This document shows, piece after piece, positions 8,798 to 17,648 of a stretch of DNA of 64,000 nt. Each line of letters begins with the position of its first letter. Position 1 is the first letter of the stretch. Source of the DNA: Nonomuraea candida (GTDB lineage: Bacteria; Actinomycetota; Actinomycetes; Streptosporangiales; Streptosporangiaceae); the NCBI RefSeq assembly GCF_000725485.1, contig NZ_JOAG01000048.1:62001-126000 (forward strand), written 5' to 3'. The translations under genes were made by a program, and so were the position numbers. Below the pieces are notes generated by a model that did not search any database, was not told where the DNA came from, and was given only the letters and a program-made list of their open reading frames with translations.

Positions 8798-11700
8798 TCA
8801 GCCGGGCGTCGCCGTGAAGGTGTAGGAGCCGGGCGGGACGGCGTAGACGGCGTGGCCGCCGTCCATACGCAGGAAGCCGGCCCGCCGCGAACTGGCGGTG
8901 GGGCGGTCCTTGGCCGGGACCCGCACCTCGGCGGTGGTGTTGGGCGGGATCTCGACCGTCAGCTCGAACGTCCCCCGCGCGCGGCTCCACTCCGATCGCG
9001 CGACGCCCTGCGGGGTGTGGTAGCTGCCCTTGACGAAAGTGAGGTCGCCGACCGGCTTGGGGTGGATGACGAGGCGGCGGTAGGCGATGGAGCCGTCGGC
9101 CGGGCGGATGCCGGCCAGGCCGCTGTGGAACCACTCCTCGACCTGGGCGAGGATCATGTGGTTCTTGGAGTCGCCGCGGTTCCAGCGTTCGCCGATGGTG
9201 GTCATGCCGCCGGGGTTGGCGGGGGTGGCGGCCATGAAGTGGCCGTAGCTGGGCTGGGCGTCGCTCTGCAGCAGCTCCCACAGCACGTCGTCGCGGCCCC
9301 CGGCGGACAGCGCCCGCACGATGGGGGCCATGCCGATGGTGCCGCCGCTGAAGTGCGGGCCTTCGCCGTTCGGGTGGTAGGCCCGGACGAGCTCGACGAG
9401 GGCGTCCAGGACGGCCTGGCGTTCGCCGTCGGGGACGAGGCCGGCGTCGAGGGCGAGCGCCTGGGCCGTCTGCGTCGCGCTCGCGGCGCCGTCGGTGTAG
9501 CGGCGCAGCTCGCGGTTGTAGAAGTGGTGGTTGAAGGCGGTCTTGACGTCGGCGGCGAGGGCGCGGTAGCGGGTGGCGTCGGCGGCGTGGCCGGTCAGCT
9601 CGGCCATCATCGCGAGCTTGCTGATCATGACGTGGTAGCCCCAGGTGCCGGTGATGCGGCCGGAGGTCTGGTCGGCGGCGACCCAGTCGGCCAGGGCGGC
9701 GTCCACGATGTGCGCGTTCTCGCCGGTGCCGGCCTTCTCTCGCTGGATGTAGTCGGCGAACAGCACCATCCGGTCGTAGTGGCGGGCCATCGTCTCGGTG
9801 TCGCCGTACAGCTCGTACAGCATCGCCGGGACGAGGATGATCGCTTTGCCCCAGTTGATCTCGTCGCCGAAGCGGCCGCTGTAGCCCCAGTCGTAGACGG
9901 GCGTCTTCAGCGCGACGTTGCCGCGCATCGGGGTGTCGGCGATCGACTGGCCCTCCACGAGGTGCCGCATCGTGGTCTTCAGGTACGCGGCCAGGTCGTG
10001 GTTGCGATGGATGGCGCCCATCGGCATCGTGTAGTCGGCCGGGTAGGAGAGCTTCTCGCGGCCGGGGCAGTCGGTGAACACCGACATGATGTTGCCGGCG
10101 AAGGAGTAGCGGGCCATCGTGTGGATGCGGTTGACCCGGGCGCTGGAGGTGGTCACCTCGCCGGCGACGGGGGTGTCGGCCTGCAGCCGGACGCCCGTGA
10201 TCAGATCCTTGCCCGGGGTGTGGCCGTCGGGCAGGCCGGTGACCTGGACCCATTGCATGCCGAAGTAGGTGAAGTCGGGGTGCCAGCGCTCGCCGCCGGG
10301 CAGCCCGGCGGTGGTGTAGGTGTGGAACAGGTCGCGGCCGCGGTTGCCGCCGCCGCCCATCAGGGACGCCTGGTCCACGGTGCCGTCGGCGGCCAGGGAC
10401 TCGGCGGGCGACATGCGGATGACGGTTCCGGCGGGCACAGCGCCCTTGAGGCGCAGCTCGGGCCGGCCCACGATGTTCTGCCCGAGGTCGAACATCCAGG
10501 TGCCGGGCGCCGGGTTCGTCACCGACACCGGCCGGAAGATCTCCACCGCCTTGATCGGCTCGGCCGTGCGGGCGACGAGCCGGGTGGCGAGGTTCGGCGG
10601 GGGTGCGAGGCCGGCGGAGGTCCAGTCCATGGCTGACCCGTCGCGCCGCCTGGCGGCAGGGGACAGGTCGGCGCAGGGGGAGTCCCAGCCGGGCTGCTCG
10701 CGGCGGGCGTCGTGGTCGGAGCCGGAGTACCAGGCGTCGGTGACCAGCGGGCCCAGCGCGGTGCGCCAGCTCCGGTCGGAGACGATGACGTGCGACGAGC
10801 CGTCGCCGTAGGTGATCTCCAGGCGGGCGATCAGGCGCGGGGTCACGGCCGCGCCGGCGCTCGGGTCACTGGCGGCGATGTTGTTGCCGGAGCCGGTCAC
10901 CCGCGCGCCCGCCGGGTGCGGCTTGTCCAGCGGCGGGGTGAAGGTGATGCCGGAGGCGCCGATCGCGGTGATCGTACGGGACTCGAGGTCGTCGCCGCCG
11001 TTGCCGGTGTCGATGTTGACGGTGCCGCCGACGTGGTAGCCGGTCACGTTGTCCAGGGCCACGGTGGTGGCGCCGGGGGCGGTGCCGGCGGTCAGGGCGC
11101 CGCTGCCCTTGAGCTGGCTCTGCCACCAGGAGTAGGGGGAGGTGCGGCCGACGGCCGGGTTGGTGACGCTGCGCCGCACGTACGCCGGGCCGTTGCCGAG
11201 CCGCACCCCGAGCGTGTTGGCGCCGGCGCGCAGGTGCCGGGTCAGATCGTAGGTGCGGTACTCGCTGGAGAGCTGGTAGTTGGCGTTGCCGGGGGCCAGG
11301 ACCTCGTCGGTGAGCCGGCGCCCGTTCAGGGTCGCCAGGTGCAGCCCGACGCCGGACAGGTAGAGGCGGGCCCTGGCCACGCGCTCGCGCCGGCCGAGGT
11401 CGAACGCGCGGGCGAAGATCGGCATCGGCTGGGTCTCGGTGCGGCCGGCGTGCTCGATCCAGCGCGCCGCTCCCCAGTCGTCCTGCCGCAGCAGGCCCGT
11501 CTCCCAGGACGACGGCCCGCTCCAGCGTGAGGGCCGCTCGTCCGCGTCCCAGACCCGGACCTGCCAGACGGCCTGCTGCCGCGAGCCCAGGGGCCGGCCG
11601 CCGTAGCGGACGCCGGACTGCACGGCCGAGCCCACCTTGCCGGAGTCCCAGAGGAGCCGGCCGCGCCGCAGCCCGCTCTCGTCCGCGGCCACCCGGATCT

Positions 11701-11977
11701 GGTACGCGGTCTGCGCGTCGGCCGGGCAGGCCGCCCGTGATCCTGGTCGCAGGCAGGGATGCCCGCCGGAGGGCCGGGCCGGTGCCATCCGCCAGTCCAG
11801 GAGGGGAGCCGGGTTGCCGATGCCCAGGGGCTGGTCCCGCCTGCCGTCCACCCGCAGGTCGACGACCTCGACGGGGGACTGCCGGGCGGCGCTCGCGGGC
11901 GGGGCCGGGGCGAGGACGAGCGAGAACGCCAGCCCCAGCCCGGCCAGCGTGCGGAGGCGGCGATGCGGTGAGGTCAC
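8798..11977 (-). CDS. secreted alpha-L-rhamnosidase, GH78
   Basis: A 1059-aa extracellular glycosidase releasing L-rhamnose from plant or bacterial glycans. After a Sec-type signal (residues 1-33, LAGLGLAFSLVLAPAPPASAA) come the N-terminal beta-sandwich, the rhamnosidase N domain (RARLYLSGVGLHLATLNGRR), an inserted beta-rich module (TTVALDNVTGYHVGG) seen in actinomycete members, and the (alpha/alpha)6 catalytic barrel with FTDCPGREKLSYPADY at the acidic catalytic loop and DWVAADQ. A C-terminal beta domain closes the protein. The GTG at 11977 has AAGGGAG upstream. Its direct neighbour across a 400-base gap is a LacI regulator on the other strand, the likely control. Confidence 0.9.
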   Translation of the reverse strand: MTSPHRRLRTLAGLGLAFSLVLAPAPPASAARQSPVEVVDLRVDGRRDQPLGIGNPAPLLDWRMAPARPSGGHPCLRPGSRAACPADAQTAYQIRVAADESGLRRGRLLWDSGKVGSAVQSGVRYGGRPLGSRQQAVWQVRVWDADERPSRWSGPSSWETGLLRQDDWGAARWIEHAGRTETQPMPIFARAFDLGRRERVARARLYLSGVGLHLATLNGRRLTDEVLAPGNANYQLSSEYRTYDLTRHLRAGANTLGVRLGNGPAYVRRSVTNPAVGRTSPYSWWQSQLKGSGALTAGTAPGATTVALDNVTGYHVGGTVNIDTGNGGDDLESRTITAIGASGITFTPPLDKPHPAGARVTGSGNNIAASDPSAGAAVTPRLIARLEITYGDGSSHVIVSDRSWRTALGPLVTDAWYSGSDHDARREQPGWDSPCADLSPAARRRDGSAMDWTSAGLAPPPNLATRLVARTAEPIKAVEIFRPVSVTNPAPGTWMFDLGQNIVGRPELRLKGAVPAGTVIRMSPAESLAADGTVDQASLMGGGGNRGRDLFHTYTTAGLPGGERWHPDFTYFGMQWVQVTGLPDGHTPGKDLITGVRLQADTPVAGEVTTSSARVNRIHTMARYSFAGNIMSVFTDCPGREKLSYPADYTMPMGAIHRNHDLAAYLKTTMRHLVEGQSIADTPMRGNVALKTPVYDWGYSGRFGDEINWGKAIILVPAMLYELYGDTETMARHYDRMVLFADYIQREKAGTGENAHIVDAALADWVAADQTSGRITGTWGYHVMISKLAMMAELTGHAADATRYRALAADVKTAFNHHFYNRELRRYTDGAASATQTAQALALDAGLVPDGERQAVLDALVELVRAYHPNGEGPHFSGGTIGMAPIVRALSAGGRDDVLWELLQSDAQPSYGHFMAATPANPGGMTTIGERWNRGDSKNHMILAQVEEWFHSGLAGIRPADGSIAYRRLVIHPKPVGDLTFVKGSYHTPQGVARSEWSRARGTFELTVEIPPNTTAEVRVPAKDRPTASSRRAGFLRMDGGHAVYAVPPGSYTFTATPG

Positions 11978-12114
11978 GGGGTACTCCCTTCCGGTCGCGC
12001 CATCAAGCGGGACGTTGGGATCTACAACGTAAAGGCGCCCGGATCGGACACTAAGTGACGGTGCCGTCAACGTAAGCACCTCCTGACCACTCGTCAAGGG
12101 CCCCCGCGAGCAAC

Positions 12115-12129
12115 GATGCACGGTGCATC
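12115..12129. promoter_or_regulatory. 15-bp perfect palindrome, probable operator
   Basis: GATGCAC-G-GTGCATC is a perfect inverted repeat with a single central base. It lies about 140 bases before the rhamnosidase start. The odd spacing is not the usual CpG-centred LacI form, so another regulator could be involved. Confidence 0.5.
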
Positions 12130-12160
12130 CGCACGTCGGAGCGCTTCACCGTGCACTTTT

Positions 12161-12176
12161 TGGGTAACGGTACCCA
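12161..12176. promoter_or_regulatory. LacI-type operator candidate
   Basis: TGGGTAACGGTACCCA has six-base inverted arms (TGGGTA/TACCCA) around a centre containing CpG, the usual form of LacI/GalR operators. It stands about 185 bases before the rhamnosidase start and 200 before the LacI gene. Confidence 0.55.
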
Positions 12177-12376
12177 CCGTGATCAGGCCCGTGACCAGGC
12201 GCGACGCGCCGGCCGGGGAGCGCCGGTGGCGGCAGGGCCGACGACGGCGGCCGAACGGGTGCCGCCCGTGCCGTTCGCCTCTGGCGTCGTGGCGTTCGTC
12301 CACGCGCCGGAACAGCAGGGCCGGGGTCTCGGCGCCGCTCGTACAATCGGATCACGCCTCGGGGAAATGGAGTCTC

Positions 12377-13414
12377 ATGGTCGCGTCCGGTCGACGGCGG
12401 CGCGTGACGATCGCCGACGTGGCGAGCCACGCGCAGGTCTCCGTCACGGCAGTGTCCAAGGTGATCCGCAACGCCTACGGCGTCAGCCCGGCCATGAAGA
12501 GCAAGGTCAGGACGGCCATCGAGGAGCTCGGCTACCGGCCGCAGGCCGTGGCCCGGGGCATGCGCGGGCGCACGTTCACGATCGGGCTGGTGCTGCCGCA
12601 CATCAGGAACCCGTTCTTCGCCGACATCCTCGACGGGCTGACCGCCTACCTGGAGACCACCAACTACCAGGCGTTCATGATCCAGGGCGGGGTCACCCGC
12701 AAGGTCGAGCGGCGGGCGGTCGACGCGCTGGTGGACCGGCAGGTGGACGGCATCATCATGGTCGCGCCGCTGGCCGCCAGGGCCCGCCTGGAGGAGGTGG
12801 CCAAGGAGAAGCCGCTGGTGGTGCTCGCCCGCCACGAACGCTCGCCCCACTACGACTCGGTGTACGGCGACGACGAGGCCGGCGCCGAGCTGGTCGTCAA
12901 CCATCTCATCGAGCTGGGCCACCGCCGCGTCGCGCACATCACGCACCAGGACGACAGCGTCGCCCGCCCCGGCGACCTGCTGCACACCATCCGGTCGGCG
13001 ACCTACGAGCGGGTCATGACCGAGCACGGTCTCGCCGCCGAGATCGCGGTCGCGACGAGCTTCTACGACGAGCAGGGCGGCTACGACGGCGCCCGCGAGC
13101 TGCTCGGCCGGACGCCGTGCCCGACGGCGATCTTCGCCGGCGCCGACCAGGCGGCGCTCGGCGCGCTCGCCGCGCTGCACGAGGCCGGGCTGGCGGTGCC
13201 GGCGGACGTGTCGGTCGCCGGCTACGACAACACCCACCTGGCCGCGCTGCCCAACATCGCGCTGACCAGCGTCGATCAGGACGGCGGCGAGATGGGGCGG
13301 GCGGCGGGCAAGCTCCTGCTGGAACGCGTGGAGGGCCGGACGACGCCGGTGCGCTTCACCGTCACCCCGAGCCTCGTCGTCCGCTCCTCCACGGCCGCGC
13401 CACCCTCTTCATAG
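12377..13414 (+). CDS. LacI-family transcriptional regulator
   Basis: A 345-aa repressor. The N-terminal helix-turn-helix and hinge are clear (VTIADVASHAQVSVTAVSKVIRNAYG, then EELGYRPQAVARGM), followed by the periplasmic-binding-protein-like sensor (IGLVLPHIRNPFFADILDGL; VSVAGYDNTHLAALPNIALTSV). The hinge normally reads A-R-x-L; here it reads A-R-G-M. GGAG precedes the ATG at 12377. It diverges from the rhamnosidase and is followed, after 201 bases, by the cupin-MFS-dehydrogenase operon. It may control either or both. The sensed sugar cannot be told from sequence. Confidence 0.9.
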   Translation: MVASGRRRRVTIADVASHAQVSVTAVSKVIRNAYGVSPAMKSKVRTAIEELGYRPQAVARGMRGRTFTIGLVLPHIRNPFFADILDGLTAYLETTNYQAFMIQGGVTRKVERRAVDALVDRQVDGIIMVAPLAARARLEEVAKEKPLVVLARHERSPHYDSVYGDDEAGAELVVNHLIELGHRRVAHITHQDDSVARPGDLLHTIRSATYERVMTEHGLAAEIAVATSFYDEQGGYDGARELLGRTPCPTAIFAGADQAALGALAALHEAGLAVPADVSVAGYDNTHLAALPNIALTSVDQDGGEMGRAAGKLLLERVEGRTTPVRFTVTPSLVVRSSTAAPPSS

Positions 13415-13615
13415 CGCCCCGGCCTCGGACTCCTCTCCCGCCCTGAAGCGGGCACCGTCCTCGCCGCGCCCGCCGCCCCGGCGAGCGCGGGCCCGCTCGC
13501 GCTCGCCGCCGGCCGATGTCCGAAATCTGCAAGCGGGCAGGTCTTCCACGGGAAAGACGGCACCGGCCCCTCCGGGATTCACTTCCGGAAACACGTCACG
13601 AAAGGGGTCGTTCAC

Positions 13616-14149
13616 ATGCCCGACACGCCCACCGGAGAGTTCTGGAAGGACCTCAGGCCGATCGAGAACTCCTTCCGCCCCGACGCCCTGCCCGAGGTCT
13701 ACCTGTCGCAGGTGGCCACCGACGACGACCGCTACTACGTGCCGTTCACCGAGACCGTCGGCTCCCGGCCGCTGTGGATCAACGTCAAGGACAACAGCTG
13801 GGCCGACATCCTGCGCGCCAAGGAGGCCGGGCTGGTCAACCGGCACTACCACCCGCACGAGGTGTTCGCGTACACGATCTCCGGCAAGTGGGGCTATCTG
13901 GAGCGGCCCTGGACGGCGACCGCGGGCGACTTCGTCTACGAGGCGCCCGGCGAGGGGCACACGCTGGTCGCCTACGACAGCGGCGAGCCGATGAAGACGT
14001 TCTTCATCGTCAAGGGCCCGCTCATCTGGCTGGACGAGAACGGCGAGCCCGACGGCTTCTTCGACGTCCACGACTACATCAAGATGTGCCGCGAGCACTA
14101 CGAGAAGGCCGGGATCGGCGCCGACTACGTCAACTCCCTGTTCCGCTGA
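13616..14149 (+). CDS. cupin, 2,4'-dihydroxyacetophenone dioxygenase-like
   Basis: A 177-aa single-domain cupin. NRHYHPHEVFAYTISGKWGYLE gives the His-x-His...Glu metal motif of cupin motif 1, and GEGHTLVAY resembles motif 2 with its His. The overall length and the start (DLRPIENSFRPDALPEVYLSQ) match the family annotated as 2,4'-dihydroxyacetophenone dioxygenase, iron enzymes that cleave a carbon-carbon bond. The family also holds many members of unknown activity. Next genes are an MFS permease (37 bases on) and an alcohol dehydrogenase, so the three probably take up and break down a small aromatic or keto compound. GAAAGG lies before the ATG. Confidence 0.8.
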   Translation: MPDTPTGEFWKDLRPIENSFRPDALPEVYLSQVATDDDRYYVPFTETVGSRPLWINVKDNSWADILRAKEAGLVNRHYHPHEVFAYTISGKWGYLERPWTATAGDFVYEAPGEGHTLVAYDSGEPMKTFFIVKGPLIWLDENGEPDGFFDVHDYIKMCREHYEKAGIGADYVNSLFR

Positions 14150-14186
14150 GCCGCGGCGCGCACCCCCCTTCCGAAGTGAGACCGTC

Positions 14187-15437
14187 ATGACCGACACCCC
14201 CACCGCCGCGCCCGACTCCCGCGCGGCCGACCGGTACGAGCTGCGCCTGCTCGTCATCCTCTTCCTGTCCTTCGGGTTCGTCTTCTTCGACCGCCAGGCG
14301 CTGGCGTTCCTGGCGCCGTACATGGACAGGGACTTCGGCCTGTCCAACGCCGAGCTGGGCACCCTGTCCGGCGTGCTCGCGCTCACCTGGGCGCTGGCCG
14401 GCATGTTCGCCGGCCGCCTGTCGGACGCGCTCGGCCGCCGCAAGCCGATCCTCGTCGTGGCCGTGGTGCTGTTCTCGCTCTTCTCCGCCTCGTCCGGGCT
14501 GATGAGCGGCTTCGCCGGGCTGCTCGTGGCGCGGGCGCTGATGGGCACGGCCGAGGGCGCGGTGCTGCCGATGGCGCAGTCGCTCATGGTCGAGGCGTCC
14601 AGGGAGAGCCGCCGGGGCCTCAACATGGGCCTGCTGCAGGGCTCGTCGGCGGGCCTGCTCGGCGGCATCCTGGCGCCGCTGGTCGTGGTGTGGATCGCCG
14701 AGACGTACGACTGGCGCGTCGCGTTCTATGTCACGATCGTCCCCGGGCTGATCCTGGCCGCGCTCATCTGGAGGTTCGTGCGCGAGCGTGCGCCCCGAGC
14801 CCCCCAGGTGCGGGAGGAGGAGCCGGCGGTCAAGGTGCCGCTGGGCGAGGTGCTGCGGCTGCGCAACATCGTCGTCTGCATGCTCATCGCCTGCTGCTAC
14901 CTGACCTGGTTCGTCACCATCATCACCTTCACCCCGACGTACCTGACCGAGGTCAAGGGCTTCGGCCCCGGCACGATGAGCGGGGTCATGACCTGCCTGG
15001 GGGTGGCGTGGGTGTTGTGGGGGTTCGCGACCCCGGCCCTCTCCGACCGGATCGGGCGTAAGCCGGCGCTGATCGGGTTCACGGCGCTGGCGGTCTGCTG
15101 CCCGCTCGCCGTCGTGTACGTCGACAGCCCCGTGCTGCTGGGCGCGCTGATGGTGGTCACCTACACCGGGCTGGGCTGCTTCACGCTGTTCATGGCCACG
15201 ATCCCGGCCGAGACCGTGCCGCGGGCGGCGCTGGCCACGGCGCTCGGCGTGATCATGGGCGTCGGCGAGCTGGCCGGCGGGTTCCTCGGGCCGATGGTCG
15301 CGGGCTGGGCGTCCGACCGGTGGGGGTTGCAGGCCGCGATGTTCATCGCCGCCGGCGGCGCGCTGGCCGTGGTGGCGCTCTGCTTCGCGCTGAAGGAGAC
15401 GGCTCCGGCCGTGCTGCGCCGCCGGGCGGCCGCATGA
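14187..15437 (+). CDS. MFS transporter
   Basis: A 416-aa permease with about twelve hydrophobic segments. The cytoplasmic loop signature between helices 2 and 3 is present (GRLSDALGRRKPIL) and repeated in the second half (PALSDRIGRKPALIG), as in major facilitator proteins. The first helix reads LSFGFVFFDRQALAFLAPYMDRDFGLS, typical of the metabolite:H+ symporter or anion:cation symporter groups. It starts 37 bases after the cupin and its stop overlaps the next start, so it is co-expressed with the catabolic genes and is most simply an uptake carrier for their substrate. Confidence 0.88.
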   Translation: MTDTPTAAPDSRAADRYELRLLVILFLSFGFVFFDRQALAFLAPYMDRDFGLSNAELGTLSGVLALTWALAGMFAGRLSDALGRRKPILVVAVVLFSLFSASSGLMSGFAGLLVARALMGTAEGAVLPMAQSLMVEASRESRRGLNMGLLQGSSAGLLGGILAPLVVVWIAETYDWRVAFYVTIVPGLILAALIWRFVRERAPRAPQVREEEPAVKVPLGEVLRLRNIVVCMLIACCYLTWFVTIITFTPTYLTEVKGFGPGTMSGVMTCLGVAWVLWGFATPALSDRIGRKPALIGFTALAVCCPLAVVYVDSPVLLGALMVVTYTGLGCFTLFMATIPAETVPRAALATALGVIMGVGELAGGFLGPMVAGWASDRWGLQAAMFIAAGGALAVVALCFALKETAPAVLRRRAAA

Positions 15438-16471
15438 GGGCGGCACTCTGGTACGGGGCCGGGGACGTCCGGGTCGAGGACGTGCCGGTGCGGCCGCCCG
15501 GGCCCGGGGAGGTGACGATCGAGGTGGCGTACTGCGGCATCTGCGGCAGTGACCTGCACGAGTACGCCGACGGGCCGCACGCGATCCCCGTCGGCGCGCC
15601 GCATCCGGAGTCCGGCGTGGCCGCGCCGATCGTCCTGGGGCACGAGTTCTGCGGCACCGTGCGCGACGTGGGCGGCGGCGTCACCGGTCTCGTCCCGGGC
15701 GACCGGGTGGCGGTGGAGCCGCACTACCGGTGCGGGATCTGCCCGCGGTGCCGGGCGGGGGAGTACAACATCTGCCGGCATTTCGGGTTCGCCGGGCTGA
15801 TGGGGCACGGCGGGCTGGCCGAGTGCGCGACCGTGCCCGCGTACATGCTGCACCGGCTGCCCGCCGCCGTCTCCCTGGAGCAGGCGGCGGTGTTCGAGCC
15901 GGCGGCCGTGGCCCTGCACGCGGTGCGCCGGGCCGCGGTCCGGCCCGGCGAGAGCGTGGCCGTCCTCGGCCTGGGGCCGATCGGGCTGCTCGTCACCCTG
16001 CTCGCCGCCCGCCACGGCGCCGGCCGCGTCGTCGCCGCCGACCGTTCCCCGGCCCGCCGCGAGCTGGCCCTGCGCCTGGGCGCCGCCGAGGTGGGCGCGG
16101 ACCTCGCCGGCGTGACCGGCGGCGAGGGGGTGGACGTGGCGTTCGAGGCGGCCGGCTCGCAGGACACCCTGCGCGCCTGCCTGGCCGCCACCCGGCGGGG
16201 CGGGCGGGTCATGTTCGTCGGCCTGGCCGGCACGGTCAGCCTGGACGCGTTCGCGCTGGTGAACAACGAGCACACCCTCCTGACCAGCGTCGGCTATCGC
16301 GACGCGTATCCGGAGCTGATCCGCCTGGTGGCCGAGGAGGGCGTGGACCTGGCCGGGATCGTCACCGCCACCGTCCCGCTGGAGCACGTCGTCCGTGACG
16401 GGTTCGAGGCGCTGCTGCGCGGACAGGAGCAGATCAAGGTGCTGGTACGCCCGGCGGAGCGGCGGCCGTGA
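15434..16471 (+). CDS. zinc-dependent dehydrogenase, 2,3-butanediol dehydrogenase-like
   Basis: A 345-aa medium-chain dehydrogenase. CGICGSDLHEY and GHEFCGTV give the catalytic zinc ligands. CGICPRCRAGEYNIC is a complete structural-zinc lobe, and VAVLGLGPIGLLV is the NAD(P) loop. GHGGLAECATVP and EPAAVALHAVRRA are characteristic of the butanediol/sorbitol dehydrogenase branch. The ATG at 15434 overlaps the MFS stop (ATGA). It ends the cupin-MFS-dehydrogenase operon. Substrate unknown; a vicinal diol or polyol is likely from the branch. Confidence 0.88.
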   Translation: MRAALWYGAGDVRVEDVPVRPPGPGEVTIEVAYCGICGSDLHEYADGPHAIPVGAPHPESGVAAPIVLGHEFCGTVRDVGGGVTGLVPGDRVAVEPHYRCGICPRCRAGEYNICRHFGFAGLMGHGGLAECATVPAYMLHRLPAAVSLEQAAVFEPAAVALHAVRRAAVRPGESVAVLGLGPIGLLVTLLAARHGAGRVVAADRSPARRELALRLGAAEVGADLAGVTGGEGVDVAFEAAGSQDTLRACLAATRRGGRVMFVGLAGTVSLDAFALVNNEHTLLTSVGYRDAYPELIRLVAEEGVDLAGIVTATVPLEHVVRDGFEALLRGQEQIKVLVRPAERRP

Positions 16472-16552
16472 GCGGGGACGGAGGCTACCTGGCGGCGTGA
16501 TCCGTGACCTAAGCTGAGTCCCCCTGACATGCGCGAACATCAGGAGGTCGCC

Positions 16553-17569
16553 TTGTCCGCCCTCTCCGTGATCTCCCGGGCCACCACCGAGCACGTCGAT
16601 CCCGCCGACCGCATCGACTACTGGCAGGACTACAACCGCAAGGCGCTGGTGGGCCTGTCCTGCACGTCCTACTCCGAGCGGGGCCTGCTGGCCAGGCAGA
16701 CCAACCTGGAGCTGGGCGGGCTGCGCCTGGCCGAGATCACCGGCAACGCCCACGCCATCGAGCGCAGCCCGCAGACGGTCAGGTCGGCGCCCAAGGACTC
16801 GGTGTTCGCGACCCTGCTGCTCAAGGGGGAGGCGGTGTTCCTGCACGAGAACGGCTGCCTGGCGGCCACGGCGGGCGAGCTGGTCGTCTACGACACGCGC
16901 AGGCCGTACCTGTTCGGGTTCTCCTCCTCGATGCGGCAGATCCTGGTGGACGTGCCCCGCGAGGTGTTCGCCCGCGAGTGCGTGGGCGGCGGCGTGCCCG
17001 GGCCGGCATCGTCCCGTCCGGCGTCGTCGGGGCCGACGTTGTCCGGGCCGATGCTGTTCGGGCGGGGCACCGCGCGGGAGGGGGCGCTGGTGGCGGCGCT
17101 GGGCTCGCTGCTGGGCGGGCTGGCCGCGCTGCGTGACGGGCACGATCCCGCCGACGCCGAGCGGGCCGTGCTCGACCTGCTGCGGCAGCTCGCCGAGGAG
17201 CGCACGGGCGGCCGGCCGGGGCCGGGCGCGTACCGCTCGCAGCTCATCGTGGCCGAGGACTACATCGAGCGCCACCTGCACGACCCCTGCCTGGGCGCGG
17301 CGCAGGTGGCCGGCGTCATGGGCGTCTCCGTACGGCACCTGGCGCGCATCTTCGAGCCGAGCGGCACGACCCCGGCACGGCACATCATGGAACGCCGCCT
17401 GACCAGGGCGTACGAAGCGCTGACCGGCCCCGGGGCGGCGGCGACGACGATCGCCGACGTCGCGCACCGGTGGGGGTTCTCCAGCCAGGCCCACTTCGCC
17501 CGCCTCTTCCGCGCCCGGTTCGGCCTCACCCCGAGCGAGGCCCGCGCCCGGCGGGAGCCGGCCACGTAG
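16553..17569 (+). CDS. AraC-family regulator with N-terminal AraC-binding-like domain
   Basis: A 338-aa regulator. The N-terminal half (TEHVDPADRIDYWQDYNRK...DSVFATLLLKGEAVF) is the AraC_binding_2 type sensor. The C-terminal half is a double helix-turn-helix (LGAAQVAGVMGVSVRHLARIF and TTIADVAHRWGFSSQAHFARLF). I chose the TTG at 16553 because AGGAGG lies six bases upstream at 16542-16547, whereas the in-frame ATG at 16529 has no ribosome-binding site. It follows the dehydrogenase operon by about 80 bases on the same strand and may activate it. Confidence 0.88.
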   Translation: MSALSVISRATTEHVDPADRIDYWQDYNRKALVGLSCTSYSERGLLARQTNLELGGLRLAEITGNAHAIERSPQTVRSAPKDSVFATLLLKGEAVFLHENGCLAATAGELVVYDTRRPYLFGFSSSMRQILVDVPREVFARECVGGGVPGPASSRPASSGPTLSGPMLFGRGTAREGALVAALGSLLGGLAALRDGHDPADAERAVLDLLRQLAEERTGGRPGPGAYRSQLIVAEDYIERHLHDPCLGAAQVAGVMGVSVRHLARIFEPSGTTPARHIMERRLTRAYEALTGPGAAATTIADVAHRWGFSSQAHFARLFRARFGLTPSEARARREPAT

Positions 17570-17604
17570 GCGGGGCGCCGGAGACCGGCGTGCCTGCCGG
17601 GTCC

Positions 17605-17629
17605 GTGCCTGCCGGGTCCGTGCAGGCAC
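17605..17629. terminator. stem-loop between convergent genes
   Basis: GTGCCTGC at 17605-17612 pairs with GCAGGCAC at 17622-17629. The left arm is part of a direct repeat (GTGCCTGCCGGGTCC twice). It lies between the ends of the AraC gene and the monooxygenase gene, so it can serve as a bidirectional terminator; no T-run follows. Confidence 0.5.
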
Positions 17630-17648
17630 CCTTGCCCGGGGAGCTGGG

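Larger units (their letters stand above)
11978..12376. promoter_or_regulatory. divergent control region of rhamnosidase and LacI gene
   Basis: A 399-base gene-free stretch. It holds two palindromes listed separately (12115-12129 and 12161-12176). The side toward the rhamnosidase (11998-12090) is less G/C-rich (TCTACAACGTAAAGG, ACACTAAGTGACGG) and should carry its promoter. From 12190 to 12360 it is G/C-rich and shows nothing recognisable except the ribosome-binding site GGAG before the LacI start. Confidence 0.5.

Noticed and set aside
6492..10253. Minus-strand frame of 1253 codons across dehydrogenase, XRE and rhamnosidase genes
   Set aside because: Spans three genes in wrong frames; Arg/Pro-rich, no recognisable protein.
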